Positions 32,551-43,136 of a stretch of 64,000 nucleotides of DNA are shown piece by piece (the first letter of the stretch is position 1; each line of letters begins with the position of its first letter). The stretch covers positions 310,001-374,000 of the forward strand of contig AP026150.1 of the NCBI GenBank assembly GCA_030295235.1. Direction: 5' to 3'. The DNA is from Fistulifera solaris. Its lineage: Eukaryota; Bacillariophyta; Bacillariophyceae; Naviculales; Stauroneidaceae. The position numbers were made by a program, and so were the translations under genes. The notes under the pieces were generated by a model. That model did no database searches. It was given only the letters and a program-made list of their open reading frames with translations, and was not told the DNA's origin.

Positions 32551-35123
32551 ATGGGCGTCGATGATACTGTTCCGAGGCTCACGGGATGCTCGGCTTACGA
32601 AGGCTTCCCGTGCAATGCCGACGCAATCACTGCGGCATCATTAGGTCTAGCGGCCGGTGGTGCTTCACTGCTGTTTGTCTATTTTTTGAACGTCAATGTA
32701 AGTAACATCTGCTTGGTGCTTTCAAGAAGATATACCTCGAACGAGTTCTCACGCATGCTTTCATTGACAGCTTCAAAATCAACCTCGCGGCAATGACTTG
32801 ATGAACTCCATCAGCGACAAGATCAAGTCCGGGTCGCAAGCCTTCCTCGAAACCGAGTACAAGTATTTGTCCATGTACCTCGTGACGTTCTTTGCTTTGC
32901 TCACGGTCCTCTATTCCTTAGATCCGCCTTCGGGAGATCGCACTGACGGTATCCGTTACGGCGTCTGCTTTTTGGTCGGCGGTCTCTTGTCGGCGGCGTC
33001 GGGATGGGGCGGCATGTCGGTCGCGACCGACGCCAACGTAAGAACGACACAAGCCGCTTCAGCGGAAGGTCTGGGCAAGGCGCTCCGTGTCGCATTCACG
33101 GGCGGAGCCGTCATGGGCTTTACCGTGGTGGGTCTAGGTTTGCTCGGACTTTCTCTTATGCTCTACGTCATGACGCTGGGATACGACGACGCGCCGGATC
33201 TCAGCAACCGGTTGTATTATGCTTCCTCCAGTCTCGCTGGATTCGGATTCGGAGCATCTTCCATCGCTCTCTTTGCCCGTGTAGCGGGAGGAATCTACAC
33301 CAAGGCAGCGGACGTCGGTGCCGATTTGGTCGGAAAGATCGAGATGGACATTCCCGAAGACGACCCACGCAACCCTGCCGTCATTGCGGATAATGTCGGT
33401 GACAATGTGGGTGATGTGGCGGGTATGGGAGCCGATCTATTCGAGTCCTACGTCGGTAGTATCATTGCTGCTATCGCACTCGGAGAAGGCGACATTTTGC
33501 TCACCTTGCTACCCATCTGGGTGTCGGCTTGTGGTATTGTGGCCTCGGTGGCTGGATATTTCGCTGTGCATGCCAACGACGATGCCGACCAGAAAGACTT
33601 GATGAGGGCCTTGCACAAGGGCACCGTTGTTTCGTCGCTCCTCGTTCTGGGATTCTGTGCTGCCTTGACCTACATTCTATTCGGTATGGATATCGATCGC
33701 AGTAAAGAGGGATGGGAAATCTACGGATGTATTGTCATTGGCCTAGTTGCTGGTGTATTGATCGGTCAGGTTACCGAATATTTTACAAGCTACTCCTTTT
33801 GGCCCGTCAGGTAAGCGAATACTGTCAAAGGTTATTCTCCGTGTAAACACGATGGGCGCGTATCTCATATCGGTTATCTACTTCCCTTTTTCTAGATCTA
33901 TTACCGAGGCCGGAGTTACTGGACCTGCTACTGTCATTATTCAAGGTTTGGGAGTCGGTATGATCTCCACTGTTTTCCCGGTGTTGATTTTGGTGGGTAC
34001 GATTTTGGGTTGCGATGCTTTGGCAGGTCAGTACGGAATTGCCATGTCCGCGGTAGGAATGTTGTCCACTTTGGGCGTAACGTTGGCTATGGATGCTTAC
34101 GGTCCAGTTGCCGACAACGCCGGTGGTATTGCAGAAATGGCCGAACTCGACGAACGTGTTCGCAGCACCACGGATGCTCTTGATGCTTTAGGAAACACAA
34201 CGGCTGCTACTGGTAAAGGGTTTGCTATTGGTAGTGCTGTTCTTACCGCACTTTCGCTTTTGTCTGCCTTTACGAGCAAAGCTGGCGTCCGCGATGTCAA
34301 CATTGGTGATCCAGTCATTCTCGCCGGCGTTTTGATTGGTGCCATGTTGCCCTTCTTGTTTGCTGCTTTGACCATGCTTTCTGTTCAAAAGGTAGGTTGA
34401 CCTGTGCTGAATTCAACCATTTGCTTCCGTTACAAATATTCTGACGGAGTTTTTCCCACAGGCTGCCGGGGCCATTATCATTGAAGTCCGTCGTCAGTTC
34501 GCCGAAATCCCCGGATTACGTGGAAGGAACTGCCGAAGCCGATTCGGACCGTTGCGTAGCGATTTCGACGCAATCTTCTGTAGAGGAAATGGTCTTACCC
34601 GGCCTGTACGCCGTGTTGTCTCCCCATCACTGTAGGTTTCTTGGTCGGGCCGCGTTGCCTCACCGGTCTTCTCGGTGGATCCATCGCATCCGGAATGATG
34701 CTCGCGCTCATGATGGCCAACGCCGGTGGAGCCTGGGACAACTCCAAGAAGTACATTGAAATCGAAGGCGCTTGTGGAGGCAAGGGTACCGAAACTCACA
34801 AAGCCTGTGTAGTCGGTGATACTGTCGGTGACCCATTCAAAGACACGTCAGGACCGGCCTTGAATATTTTGATCAAACTCATGTCCATCATCGCCCTTAC
34901 GATTGCTCCGTTGTTGGAAGGCAACGACGATTGGGATGTATGGTATTATGGATTGATTCCGCTTGGAGTCATGTTCCTCGGTACTGTTTTGGTCTACCAC
35001 TTCTTCTGGAGCGAGGTCGCTGACATTGCCGCCGACATGGGCGGTAAGAAAGAAGTTGAGGAGAAGGTGGTCCAGGACGACGAAGTCGCAGCTACTGATG
35101 CGGAAATTGAAAAGGTTGCCTAG
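32551..35123 (+). CDS. Membrane H+-translocating pyrophosphatase, type I (K+-dependent); two frameshifts
   Basis: Exons 32551-32697, 32771-33810, 33896-34391 and 34462-35123; introns 70-85 nt. It would encode about 780 residues with many membrane helices. Signatures are present: [19 protein letters not shown] and [20 protein letters not shown] bind Mg-PPi. [10 protein letters not shown] has Ala at the position that marks the K+-dependent type. The enzyme couples PPi hydrolysis to proton pumping into vacuoles or related compartments. The last exon contains two single-base insertions relative to the conserved frame: a G at 34522-34523 (IPGLR/EGTAEAD) and a C in 34622-34625 ([12 protein letters not shown]). 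Removing both restores one frame to the stop, which suggests sequence errors. Splice joins are all in phase. Confidence 0.88.
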
Positions 35124-35503
35124 ATTTAGTAGCTTAGTTGGAATTGATGTTAGTAAAGCAATGTGTTAGTGTCGACGAAAGCAAAAGTGTCTATTTCGTC
35201 CTCATGAGTAGTACCTCTTGTGAGTTCATTGAAGCCAGCGGCTAAAGCGCGTAAACACTAGCTATAGGTTACAATGAATCGCTTCGCCCAGCGCTACGAT
35301 ATTGCTTGTTCCCGGCTGGCTAGTAGCTTAAAAATTTGACTTGCCTTACGAAGGCGCTGACGTCCGTCCGCTTGTACGAGCAGCAATCATCACGAAAATA
35401 ATGCGGCGAAGCGGTTCTAACATTTTACTTGTATCCGACTAAATGAATATTACTAGTAACTTTATTATCCTTCTGTATTGAATTGCATAATCACTTTATT
35501 ATC
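35124..35503. other. Intergenic, no feature seen
   Basis: 380 bases between the H+-pyrophosphatase stop and the TFIIF-alpha ATG, both on the plus strand. No repeat or RNA gene was recognised. Confidence 0.4.
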
Positions 35504-37231
35504 ATGGCCCCCAAACGAGGTATCGATGCGCTTTTCTCACAAGTCGGCAAATCCCTGCCCACCGGAGGGAGTTTGTCGTTTCGTTTGGTGAAAGGCCCAG
35601 CTACCGTCGCCGTATCGGACCCGGTCGATCCGAAGGCCCCACCACAAGAGTTCCCATTACTAGCAAAATTTCCCGAATCGGTCATTCGACCAGACTTCAC
35701 AAAACATCCCTGGAATTCTGGTCGATTGTATCAACAAGAAGTACCGAGGCCGCTCGATGATGAAGAGGACGAGGAGGATCACCAGCAACAGAAAAAGAAA
35801 CGATGGAAGTACAACCGCAATCACACCGCACAGAGGCAGTGGATATTGCAGGAAGAAGTTGATTTCTTAGAAACTATGGTAGCGAAGAGAGAAAAGCGCG
35901 AGACAAAGAAGTTATCGAGTCGCTACGAAGGAGTTCCGGAACACAATGCGAGTCAGTATGTCATCTTTTTCGCTTCCGAAAACAACGCATTCTCGAATCA
36001 TGAAGACGCCAGCGATGATCAGCCGACAGCGTTGTTGCAAGTGCGTACGCTGCCGTCGCCGCTAGGAACGATTCCTTTGCTCAACCTGCCGTTCGGCACA
36101 GTTATTCGTTGGCTGAGGCCGAAAACGCGATTCAGGATCAGCGCATGGGTATACGAACACTACGACCGGACGAATTTGGTGATGCACAACCCGTCCTTCG
36201 AATCCGTAAAACCGAAGTTGGAAGTAAAAGTCGCTTGTTGGATAAGTTGAAGGCGAAAAGTGCGAACGACGACGTTGAGGAAGGGGACGACGTTATGGGG
36301 GACGTGGGCGTACCGCAATCGTAAAAGCGGAGGCGCACGTCGCGAACTTTTGCAGGATATTGGAGAAGGTATTTTGGTTTCTGAAGATGGAGTACTGGGT
36401 GGAGCTAATGATGCGGTATTTGGTGGAAAGGAACGGTTTGGAGAGTTGAAAGCGGAAAAGATAGCCACAGACGAGCAACCGCCGGGAGATACAGACAATG
36501 GTAACACGGAACGTGGAGCAGATGGGGCTGCCATGGCCGATGATTTTTATACTCGAGACGTAAAAGCTGAATATGACGAGCTAGATTACGATGCTAACGA
36601 ACAGTTTGATGATGATGATGTTGACCTGGGCGAATCTGAGATGATAACAGACGAAGGTGGGTTCGGTGACGACGATGATGAAGCGGATGCGCTTGATGAC
36701 GATGAAGACGAACAGGCTGAGGTAGCTGGCGCCGAAGGCCTCGCTTCTGCTGCTGGATTCAAAATGATGTTGGCAAAAGCGCGCGGAGAACTGCCGCAGC
36801 TCGTGACGGCCGCCGATCTCCGGTCCGACGCCGCGAACAGCAGAGGCGACAAAGATGCAGGCGTGGATGCAGACGATCACATTTCGAAAATCATGAAAGC
36901 AGCAGAAAAGGCCGCTGCCGAAGCAGGTCACAAAATTAGTCAGGAGCCACAAATATCAGCAGCAAGCTCTGCAGCGCCGGCAGCTAGCATTCAAGTCGAC
37001 GAGAACGGCTTTAGAATAATAAGCCTAGACGCAGTGCGGCGTGAGATTTGGTTGAATCATGGCCAAATCCCGATGAAGCGACTTATGAAAATTTTTGACA
37101 TAAAAAAGAAATCCACGGCAGAGCGTCAGGCAAAGTTTCGTGAGATGGTGAAGGAACTTTGCACGATGGTGAATGATCCCGTGTCTGGACGAATGCTTGT
37201 CTTGAAACAACACTACTCGAATATGAAATAA
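35504..37231 (+). CDS. GTF2F1: TFIIF alpha subunit (RAP74-like); two compensating frameshifts
   Basis: About 575 residues. The N-terminal part (HTAQRQWILQEEVDF, SRYEGVPEHNASQYVIFFAS, then SYSLAEAENAIQDQRMG) resembles the RAP74 dimerisation domain. The middle is very acidic (runs of Asp/Glu). The C-terminus (DENGFRIISLDAVRREIWLN, then MKRLMKIFDIKKKSTAERQA) is the winged helix that binds the FCP1 phosphatase. With the beta subunit it assists RNA polymerase II initiation and elongation. One base is missing near 36092-36097 (frame change between NLPF and HSYSLAEAE) and one G is extra at 36306-36308 (between GDV and AYRNRKSGG). They cancel out, so both ends are in one frame. A 77-nt GT-AG intron at 36041-36117 would also fix the first break but would remove conserved residues. 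Confidence 0.8.
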
Positions 37232-38349
37232 CTTTGAAGAATAATCATGATTCTTTAATAATAGCTTTAAGCTTTGTATGATATTACTGGATTGTGAATA
37301 AGTATTTGCATTACCAAGCGATACTCGAGGTTTCGCCTGGTCTACCGAATAAAAAAGATCGCGGAGATGTAGCAAAAGACTTCCTCCAGGTGGCAAAACG
37401 AGCGGGCCCTGTTTTTGGGCCAAGAATGTCTTATAGTCATCGAGGGGAAGTGCAGGGTTACATCCAGACTTAACGGGTGAAAAAATAAGGGGCGCTCGAG
37501 GCGGCAATTTGTATGCCACATTATTACAATTATAAGCGGCTGCACTGAGTGTCAAAGACCCACAAAGCATTGGTTTGGAAGTGTCTAGGCGCACGCCATT
37601 GTTGTGCGACGCAGAGTGGCAGGACACCTTTTGTTGGGAGGGGATGACATCATTAGCAATATGCATTGGGAAGGAGCTTCCAACCGCTGCTTGGGCTTCA
37701 TAGATTGAGTTTACAGGAGGTAGAATATTAGTTGGTGGTGGAGGTGGTGGTGAAGGACTCTGCTCAGATCTATTAAGCACATTTTTGAGATCAAGAGCGG
37801 AGAGTGGAGAAGGCGGCGGTGCCACCATAACTTTGGTTCATGAACGGTAACCCACCGGCGCATGATATGCTTCTGCCATTTTTAGGCTTCTTCAGAATTT
37901 GTACATTTGTTAGGGTGCGTTTCGAAACAGAAGAATGATGCGGCGTGGCGTCGTCATCCAAAAATCTCCTTTGGAATCAAGGCTTGAGCTTTTGCTTGTT
38001 GACTCTTCCGATTCTTTCTACCTCCCCGACATCCACGGGGACGATGACTTCGACGTTTAGGTTCATTGAGATTTTGATCAAAGTCCAAGGCTTTCACGTC
38101 TTTGCCGATCGGAAGGCTAATATTTGAAGGGTCGACAAGCTCGATCATTTTATTTATCCCATTCTTCCTCTCTGTCAATGTGTTGGAATCCGTTTCACTT
38201 GAGAATGCCACTCGATTCTCGTATAGAAATATCCTTGTCGGCTCATTTGGTTGATAGTTGAGCGTTTGTCGAGACGACGCTGATAGAAGGGACGAATGTA
38301 CTTCGTTGGATAGATAGGATGTCTGAATCCTTTTGTTAGCTCCAAACAT
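37025..38349 (-). CDS. Unknown basic/proline-rich protein; two frameshifts
   Basis: I do not recognise it. Three protein-like frames follow one another on the minus strand. 38349 to about 37960 ends in a very basic stretch (KRRSHRPRGCRGGRKNRKSQ). About 37960-37826 begins DDDATPHHSSVSKRTLTNVQ. From 37826 onward it is Pro/Ser-rich (SPSPPPPPPTNILPPVNSIY). Dropping one base from the five-A run at 37960-37964 and one from the pair at 37825-37826 joins all three (about 440 residues). The formal stop at 37025 lies inside the antisense of the TFIIF-alpha gene, which is unlikely; the true end is probably near 37240-37350. The RGCRGGRK cluster suggests nucleic-acid binding. Confidence 0.45.
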
Positions 38350-38897
38350 TTTCAGACTTTGGCGAGCTTACAACACAATGACAAATAAATAAAGAAGTCA
38401 GCTTGGGTTTGCTTTGATGCGGACTTCTAACTAGGATTGCTCTCCGGCAACAATAATGAGCGAAGCGAGAAACTGCTCCACAATTACAAACAAAGGTGAG
38501 CGATGTTGCGAAAAAGTGATGGGCGATCGTTGTTGGCGATGAGATGCAATGTGAAAGCGGTACGACAGATTCATGGGTTGTAGTTACAATCGTTTCGTTG
38601 TCTTTCTTTTAAATGAAACTTTCACTAAGACAGTATGTACTAACATTACCTTGGTTTTTAAGATACTTACGGAAAAAATGTCGCAGGAGAAGAACTCTTG
38701 TAGTAATAGTACAAAGTGGAATATTTCTCGTCCTTCGTACGTGGTACGTAGTCTTAACCTCAATGATCAATGATGATGTGCAACATTATAATATTATTCA
38801 CTTTCTTGCGCGGAGGCACGATAAAAATGGCAATGCTCTTTCCCTTTCCAATTGTAGCACATAAAGGCAACCATATCTGATTATAGCGCAATGAATC
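38350..38897. other. Divergent promoter region
   Basis: 550 AT-rich bases between two divergent genes (minus strand at 38349, plus strand at 38898). No gene or repeat seen. Confidence 0.4.
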
Positions 38898-39533
38898 ATG
38901 AGTAAACTAACCGAATATTCTAAGTTTGACCAAATTGATACGGAGAGCGAGGGAGAGGAAGAGAAAATTGTTAATTTAATCCCTACGGACGCCAAAATGA
39001 TTCACGACGACTTGACCGGGCGTTACTTCTTTCTCTACAAAAATGCGAGAGTATATGAATGGGAGCAGAAGCTGTCGGAAGTCATAGTCTATATCGCTGC
39101 ACCGCCGATTCAGACTTTGTCGAAAGATTCGATCGACTGTCAAATAGCACCAAATCATGTGAAGCTCGGTTTGAGGGGACAGAATCCATTTATCGACGAA
39201 CGAACGGCTGAAACTGTTGAAGCTGGAAAATCCTTCTGGTGTATCGAAGAAGTCGAAACAACAATGAGTGAGAGTCCGCAGAAACTGCAAGAAATAAAAA
39301 TGATTGTAATTTATCTCCACAAAGCAAATAAAGCAAAAGTTTGGGAGAATGTTTTCGTGGGGAAGTTTCCCGGAGTCTCGTTGGATCCTTTCCAGGTCGA
39401 AAACGAGAAGCGAGCTTTATTACTCGAAAGATATGGAGAAGAACACGGTGCTGGATTTGATTTCCGAGATGCAAAAATAACGGGCAGTGTCCCCGATCCT
39501 CGAACATTCATGGGTGGCGTGTCACATAATTAG
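38898..39533 (+). CDS. NudC/CS-domain protein, NUDCD2-like
   Basis: A single exon of 211 residues. After an acidic start, the segment VYEWEQKLSEVIVYIAAP, then CQIAPNHVKLGLRGQNPFID and GKSFWCIEE form the CS (p23-like) beta-sandwich. It is followed by a helical tail (LLLERYGEEHGAGFDFRDAK) and ITGSVPDPRTFMGGV, which match the GFDFSGAEISG tail of NUDCD2. These proteins act as Hsp90 co-chaperones, in animals stabilising Lis1/dynein factors. The insert of about 15 residues between the last strands (TMSESPQKLQEIKMI) is slightly longer than usual. The assignment to NUDCD2 rather than other NudC relatives rests on the tail. Confidence 0.75.
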   Translation: MSKLTEYSKFDQIDTESEGEEEKIVNLIPTDAKMIHDDLTGRYFFLYKNARVYEWEQKLSEVIVYIAAPPIQTLSKDSIDCQIAPNHVKLGLRGQNPFIDERTAETVEAGKSFWCIEEVETTMSESPQKLQEIKMIVIYLHKANKAKVWENVFVGKFPGVSLDPFQVENEKRALLLERYGEEHGAGFDFRDAKITGSVPDPRTFMGGVSHN

Positions 39534-39663
39534 TTTCTTTTCCTTGAAACTCATCGAGCGTCAAAGCGGGTATAAAGTAAAAATAGAGTTCGTGATTATA
39601 AAATTAGTCTACAAAAGCCTGTTTTTGGTCAAAGACTGAGCCGCTCCGATGCCAGTGTAGGAC

Positions 39664-40227
39664 TTACGAAGAAGATGCATTAAGTATATCCAAAAACATT
39701 TCGTCATTCTTTTCTGCACCAGAAGTTACGGCTATATTTGCGGTCAAGTGACGTTGCAAAAACCCAGCAGCCACAACGTGCGGAATTTGATTACGAATGG
39801 GCAACATATTTTCTCGAGCAAAGTTTGTCATTTCCTCCACTGTCGAAAAGCCCAGGACAGGAGCCAGAAAGGCCGGTATATTCTTGGAAGAGTCAAAGTT
39901 GCGCAAGCAAGCCACACGGAAAGCGTGCGAGATCTCATTGACGTACGTTTGTACGAACGAGTGAGACGTGGTGCTGTGAAGCTGTTCCAGCGACTTCCAA
40001 ACGGCCGCTAAATCGGGTTTCAGCGCCGCCTTAGCAACTTCGAACCAGGGTTCCAGTTCATTCATTTCTCCGCTGCGTCGAAATAAATGACGGGCTGCCA
40101 TCCAGTCTTGATGATAGAGAAGACCCGCCATGTGAATGATGTAAAGGTCGAGGTCGGGACTGCCTCCCGCAACTTCCATGGCTTGACAATATTTTACGTC
40201 GAGCTGCCTCAAAGAGGCAGGGGGCAT
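39664..40227 (-). CDS. CSN8: COP9 signalosome subunit 8-like protein
   Basis: A single exon of 187 residues. The helical N-terminus (LDLYIIHMAGLLYHQDWMAA, RHLFRRSGEM, then LKPDLAAVWKSLEQLHST) and the winged-helix end (FSTVEEMTNFARENMLPIRN) fit the CSN8/PSMD8/eIF3K family. CSN8 length and layout fit best. The COP9 signalosome removes Nedd8 from cullin-RING ubiquitin ligases; CSN8 is a small PCI-like scaffold subunit. It could also be a divergent Rpn12. It ends 130 bases from the convergent NUDCD2-like gene. Confidence 0.7.
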   Translation of the reverse strand: MPPASLRQLDVKYCQAMEVAGGSPDLDLYIIHMAGLLYHQDWMAARHLFRRSGEMNELEPWFEVAKAALKPDLAAVWKSLEQLHSTTSHSFVQTYVNEISHAFRVACLRNFDSSKNIPAFLAPVLGFSTVEEMTNFARENMLPIRNQIPHVVAAGFLQRHLTANIAVTSGAEKNDEMFLDILNASSS

Positions 40228-40822
40228 TCTCCTGTGGTAAAAATATATTATTCATTGCTAAATGATGTGCTAAAAATGATTTCTTGCCGGAAACGAGTCA
40301 ATGAAGCCAATCAATGTTGCAATGAAATAGCGAGCGGCAATTCACGGTTTTTATCATTCGTGACTTCTGTGTCACAACAGTCACAAAATAAACTTTCTCG
40401 TCTGCTCGTCATCCGACTTTGGTGTCAAGCAAACGGGCAAGTTTTGGCAGCGTCATTTTCGTGGCTGATTTTCTATCATCGACGCTCGCGGGGTTCGCAC
40501 AGCGAGCAAGGGAGGGGTGGCACTTCTACTCCGACACGTCCTAACGTCGTGTCTTTCTACCCAAACTTTATTACCAAAAGCACCCCTATGCACTTTCCCT
40601 ACAAAGTGTACAAGAGCCACTATTAACTTCATAGAATAATCCAAGTGTGCCACAGGATGTAAACGATAAACATCAACCCGAACTCGTCATTCCTCTGAAA
40701 ACCGAAATTTTCTCCTTGTCCTTGACACCTTCATTCTAGAAACAAACGGATCTGTCTTCGAAGTGACCCCGACACAAAATCTACCGACCCCCATCGGAAC
40801 CCTAAAACAATAAAACAACACC
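40228..40822. other. Divergent promoter region upstream of PEPCK
   Basis: 595 bases between the CSN8-like start (minus) and the PEPCK start (plus). No gene is supported. Just before the PEPCK ATG, TCGGAACCCTA (near 40794-40804) resembles one end of the MITE, but no matching second end was found. Confidence 0.4.
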
Positions 40823-42732
40823 ATGATCTTGAATACGGCTGCGCGCTTGATTTTTCTCCAGAGCCGTCAAACGCTCTCCAAGGCCGTTGCCGCTCGGTCG
40901 GTCGCTTCCTTAGCCGGGTCTTCATTGCGTCCTACGGTTCGTACAACCTCGCCGTGCCGTCAACAGTTCGCCTTCAAGTCGACGGCCATGCATCCTGCCG
41001 ATGATACGGCTGGTCGTGACGCGTATGATATCGCACGGACCGTCGAAGGAACGGATGCTTGCTTAAAGATGGGTTTGAACCGCTTGGGAATCACCGGTCC
41101 CACCAAACTCTTCAGCAATCTCACGTATCAAGAGCTCTTTGACCACGAAGTCGCCAACAAGGAAGGTGTCGTTGCGAAAGCTGAGTACGGTGATACCTTC
41201 ACTGTCGACACGGGTAAGTTCACCGGGCGTTCGCCTCTGGATCGTTGGATCGTTCTCAATCCAGGAAGCGAGACGGCCGAACACATGGACTGGAACAAGA
41301 TCAACCAGCCGACAAGTCCCGAAGTCTTTGACGAGCTTCTGGAAAAAGCTGTCGCTTACTTCAACACGCGAGAGACTGCGTATGTCTTTGATGGATATTG
41401 TGGTGCGAATCCGGAAACGCGCAAGAAAATCCGGTTCGTTCACGAAATGGCCTGGCAGCAGCATTTTGGTAAGTCTTTTTGCTTGGATAATTCGACGAAT
41501 GCGTCAATATTGCACCGTTGTTCTAATTTTTTCTTTTATCTATAGTGACAAACATGTTCATTCGTCCCGAAACTCGCGAAGAGATTGAGAATTTCGAGCC
41601 CGACTTTACCGTCATCAACTGCTGCAGTCAGGTCGACGAGGACTGGAAGCGACACAACTTGCACAGCGACACGGCGGTTGTGTTCAATCCGGAGAAGAAG
41701 ACGGCGGTCATTTTCGGCACCTGGTACGGTGGAGAAAATAAGAAGGGCATCTTTTCACTCATGAACTTTTGGTTGCCCCTCAAGGGTCACTTTCCCATGC
41801 ACTGTAGTGCGAATGTCGGCAAAGACGGAGACGTTTGCTTATTCTTCGGGTTGTCCGGAACTGGCAAGACAACTTTAAGTGCCGATCCCCATCGTGCTTT
41901 GATAGGCGATGATGAGCACGGATGGGATGATCATGGAGTTTTCAATTTTGAGGGAGGATGCTACGCCAAGACGATCAACTTATCGGAAAAGACAGAGCCC
42001 GACATCTACCGGGCCATCAAGACCGATGCTCTATTGGAAAATGTCAAGATTCGTGAGGATGGGACACCTGACTATTTCGACACGAGCAAGACTGAAAATG
42101 GACGCGTTTCGTACCCGATTTTCCACATTCCAGGATACCACAAACCCCAAATGGCCGGGCATCCCAACAACATCATCTTCTTGACATGCGATGCCTATGG
42201 TGTTATGCCCCCTGTTGCTCGTCTCACTCCAGAACAAGCGATGTACCACTTTTTGAGTGGATACACAGCCAAGGTTGCCGGAACCGAGCGTGGAATTAAG
42301 GAGCCGACCGCTACATTTTCCACGTGCTTTGGTGCCGCTTTCATGACTCATCATCCTACTCGCTATGCGGACTTACTGCGAGAGAAACTTGAAAAACATG
42401 GATCCCATGCTTATTTGGTAAACTCGGGCTGGTCGGGCGGTCCATATGGCGAAGGAAAGCGCATGAGTATTGATACTACCCGTGCTTGTATTGATGCTAT
42501 TCTTGATGGATCCATCCACGACGCTGAGTTTGTGAAGGATCCCATTTTTGGTTTCGAAGTCCCGAAAGCGTTGCATGATGTAGGAGGAGTTTTGGACCCT
42601 AAATCGACTTGGAAAGACCCCGCGGCTTACGACAAGATGGCATTGCACCTTGCCAAACTCTTTAAAGAGAACTTCAAGAATTACGAGGGTCGGGGAACTG
42701 TCGACTACACCAAGTTCGGTCCACAGATCTAA
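40823..42732 (+). CDS. PCK1: ATP-dependent phosphoenolpyruvate carboxykinase, mitochondrial
   Basis: Exons 40823-41468 and 41546-42732 (77-nt intron); 610 residues. The first 55 residues are rich in Arg, Ser and Ala without acidic residues, a typical mitochondrial presequence. The catalytic core has [20 protein letters not shown], the P-loop [13 protein letters not shown] and the metal/kinase motif [11 protein letters not shown], all diagnostic of the ATP-using PckA family, plus the substrate segment [17 protein letters not shown]. It converts oxaloacetate and ATP to PEP and CO2. In diatoms a mitochondrial location puts it at the head of gluconeogenesis, and it has been discussed as a C4-type decarboxylase. 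No odd features in the frame. Confidence 0.95.
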
Positions 42733-43136
42733 CGTAACTGAGTATTTCATAAATTGTTGGAGAATGTCGTTTCACCTTTATCTAGTCGTTGCGTTTTCTT
42801 TAGTTCTAGTAGCATTTAGCAGTGTCGACATAGTTCATGACTGCAATGCAGTCGTGGCGAAAGGTCGCCTACACGTAGGTTCTATACAAAGTAGAGTAGA
42901 AAGTCCAACAACGACAACTACGGAGTACGGAGTATTTTGCACGGATTTTGGACGCAAGTTTTATTCAAAAATATAGCGAAGTCGCTATTTTAGATAAAGT
43001 AACAAAAATTTGTGCGTTTTTGATGCTTAAACTAGATTTTCATGAAGGGTGACAACTTTGTTCCTTGTTCGCATTATTGCCTTTTTCTCACAACAACCAC
43101 ATTGCACATTGCCTACAATGAAGCTCATCGATTGAA
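42733..43136. other. Intergenic, no feature seen
   Basis: 400 bases between PEPCK and the phosphoglycerate mutase fusion, both plus strand. A small hairpin (AGCGA-AG-TCGCT) lies near 42976. Confidence 0.35.

Noticed and set aside
36041-36117. A phase-0 GT-AG intron in the TFIIF-alpha gene
   Set aside because: It would restore the frame but delete residues (NLPF, SYSLAEAE) that align with the RAP74 domain; a one-base loss fits better. cDNA would decide.
40790-40806. Second copy of the MITE end (TCGGAACCCTA) before PEPCK
   Set aside because: Only 11 bases match, with no partner inverted repeat and no target duplication.
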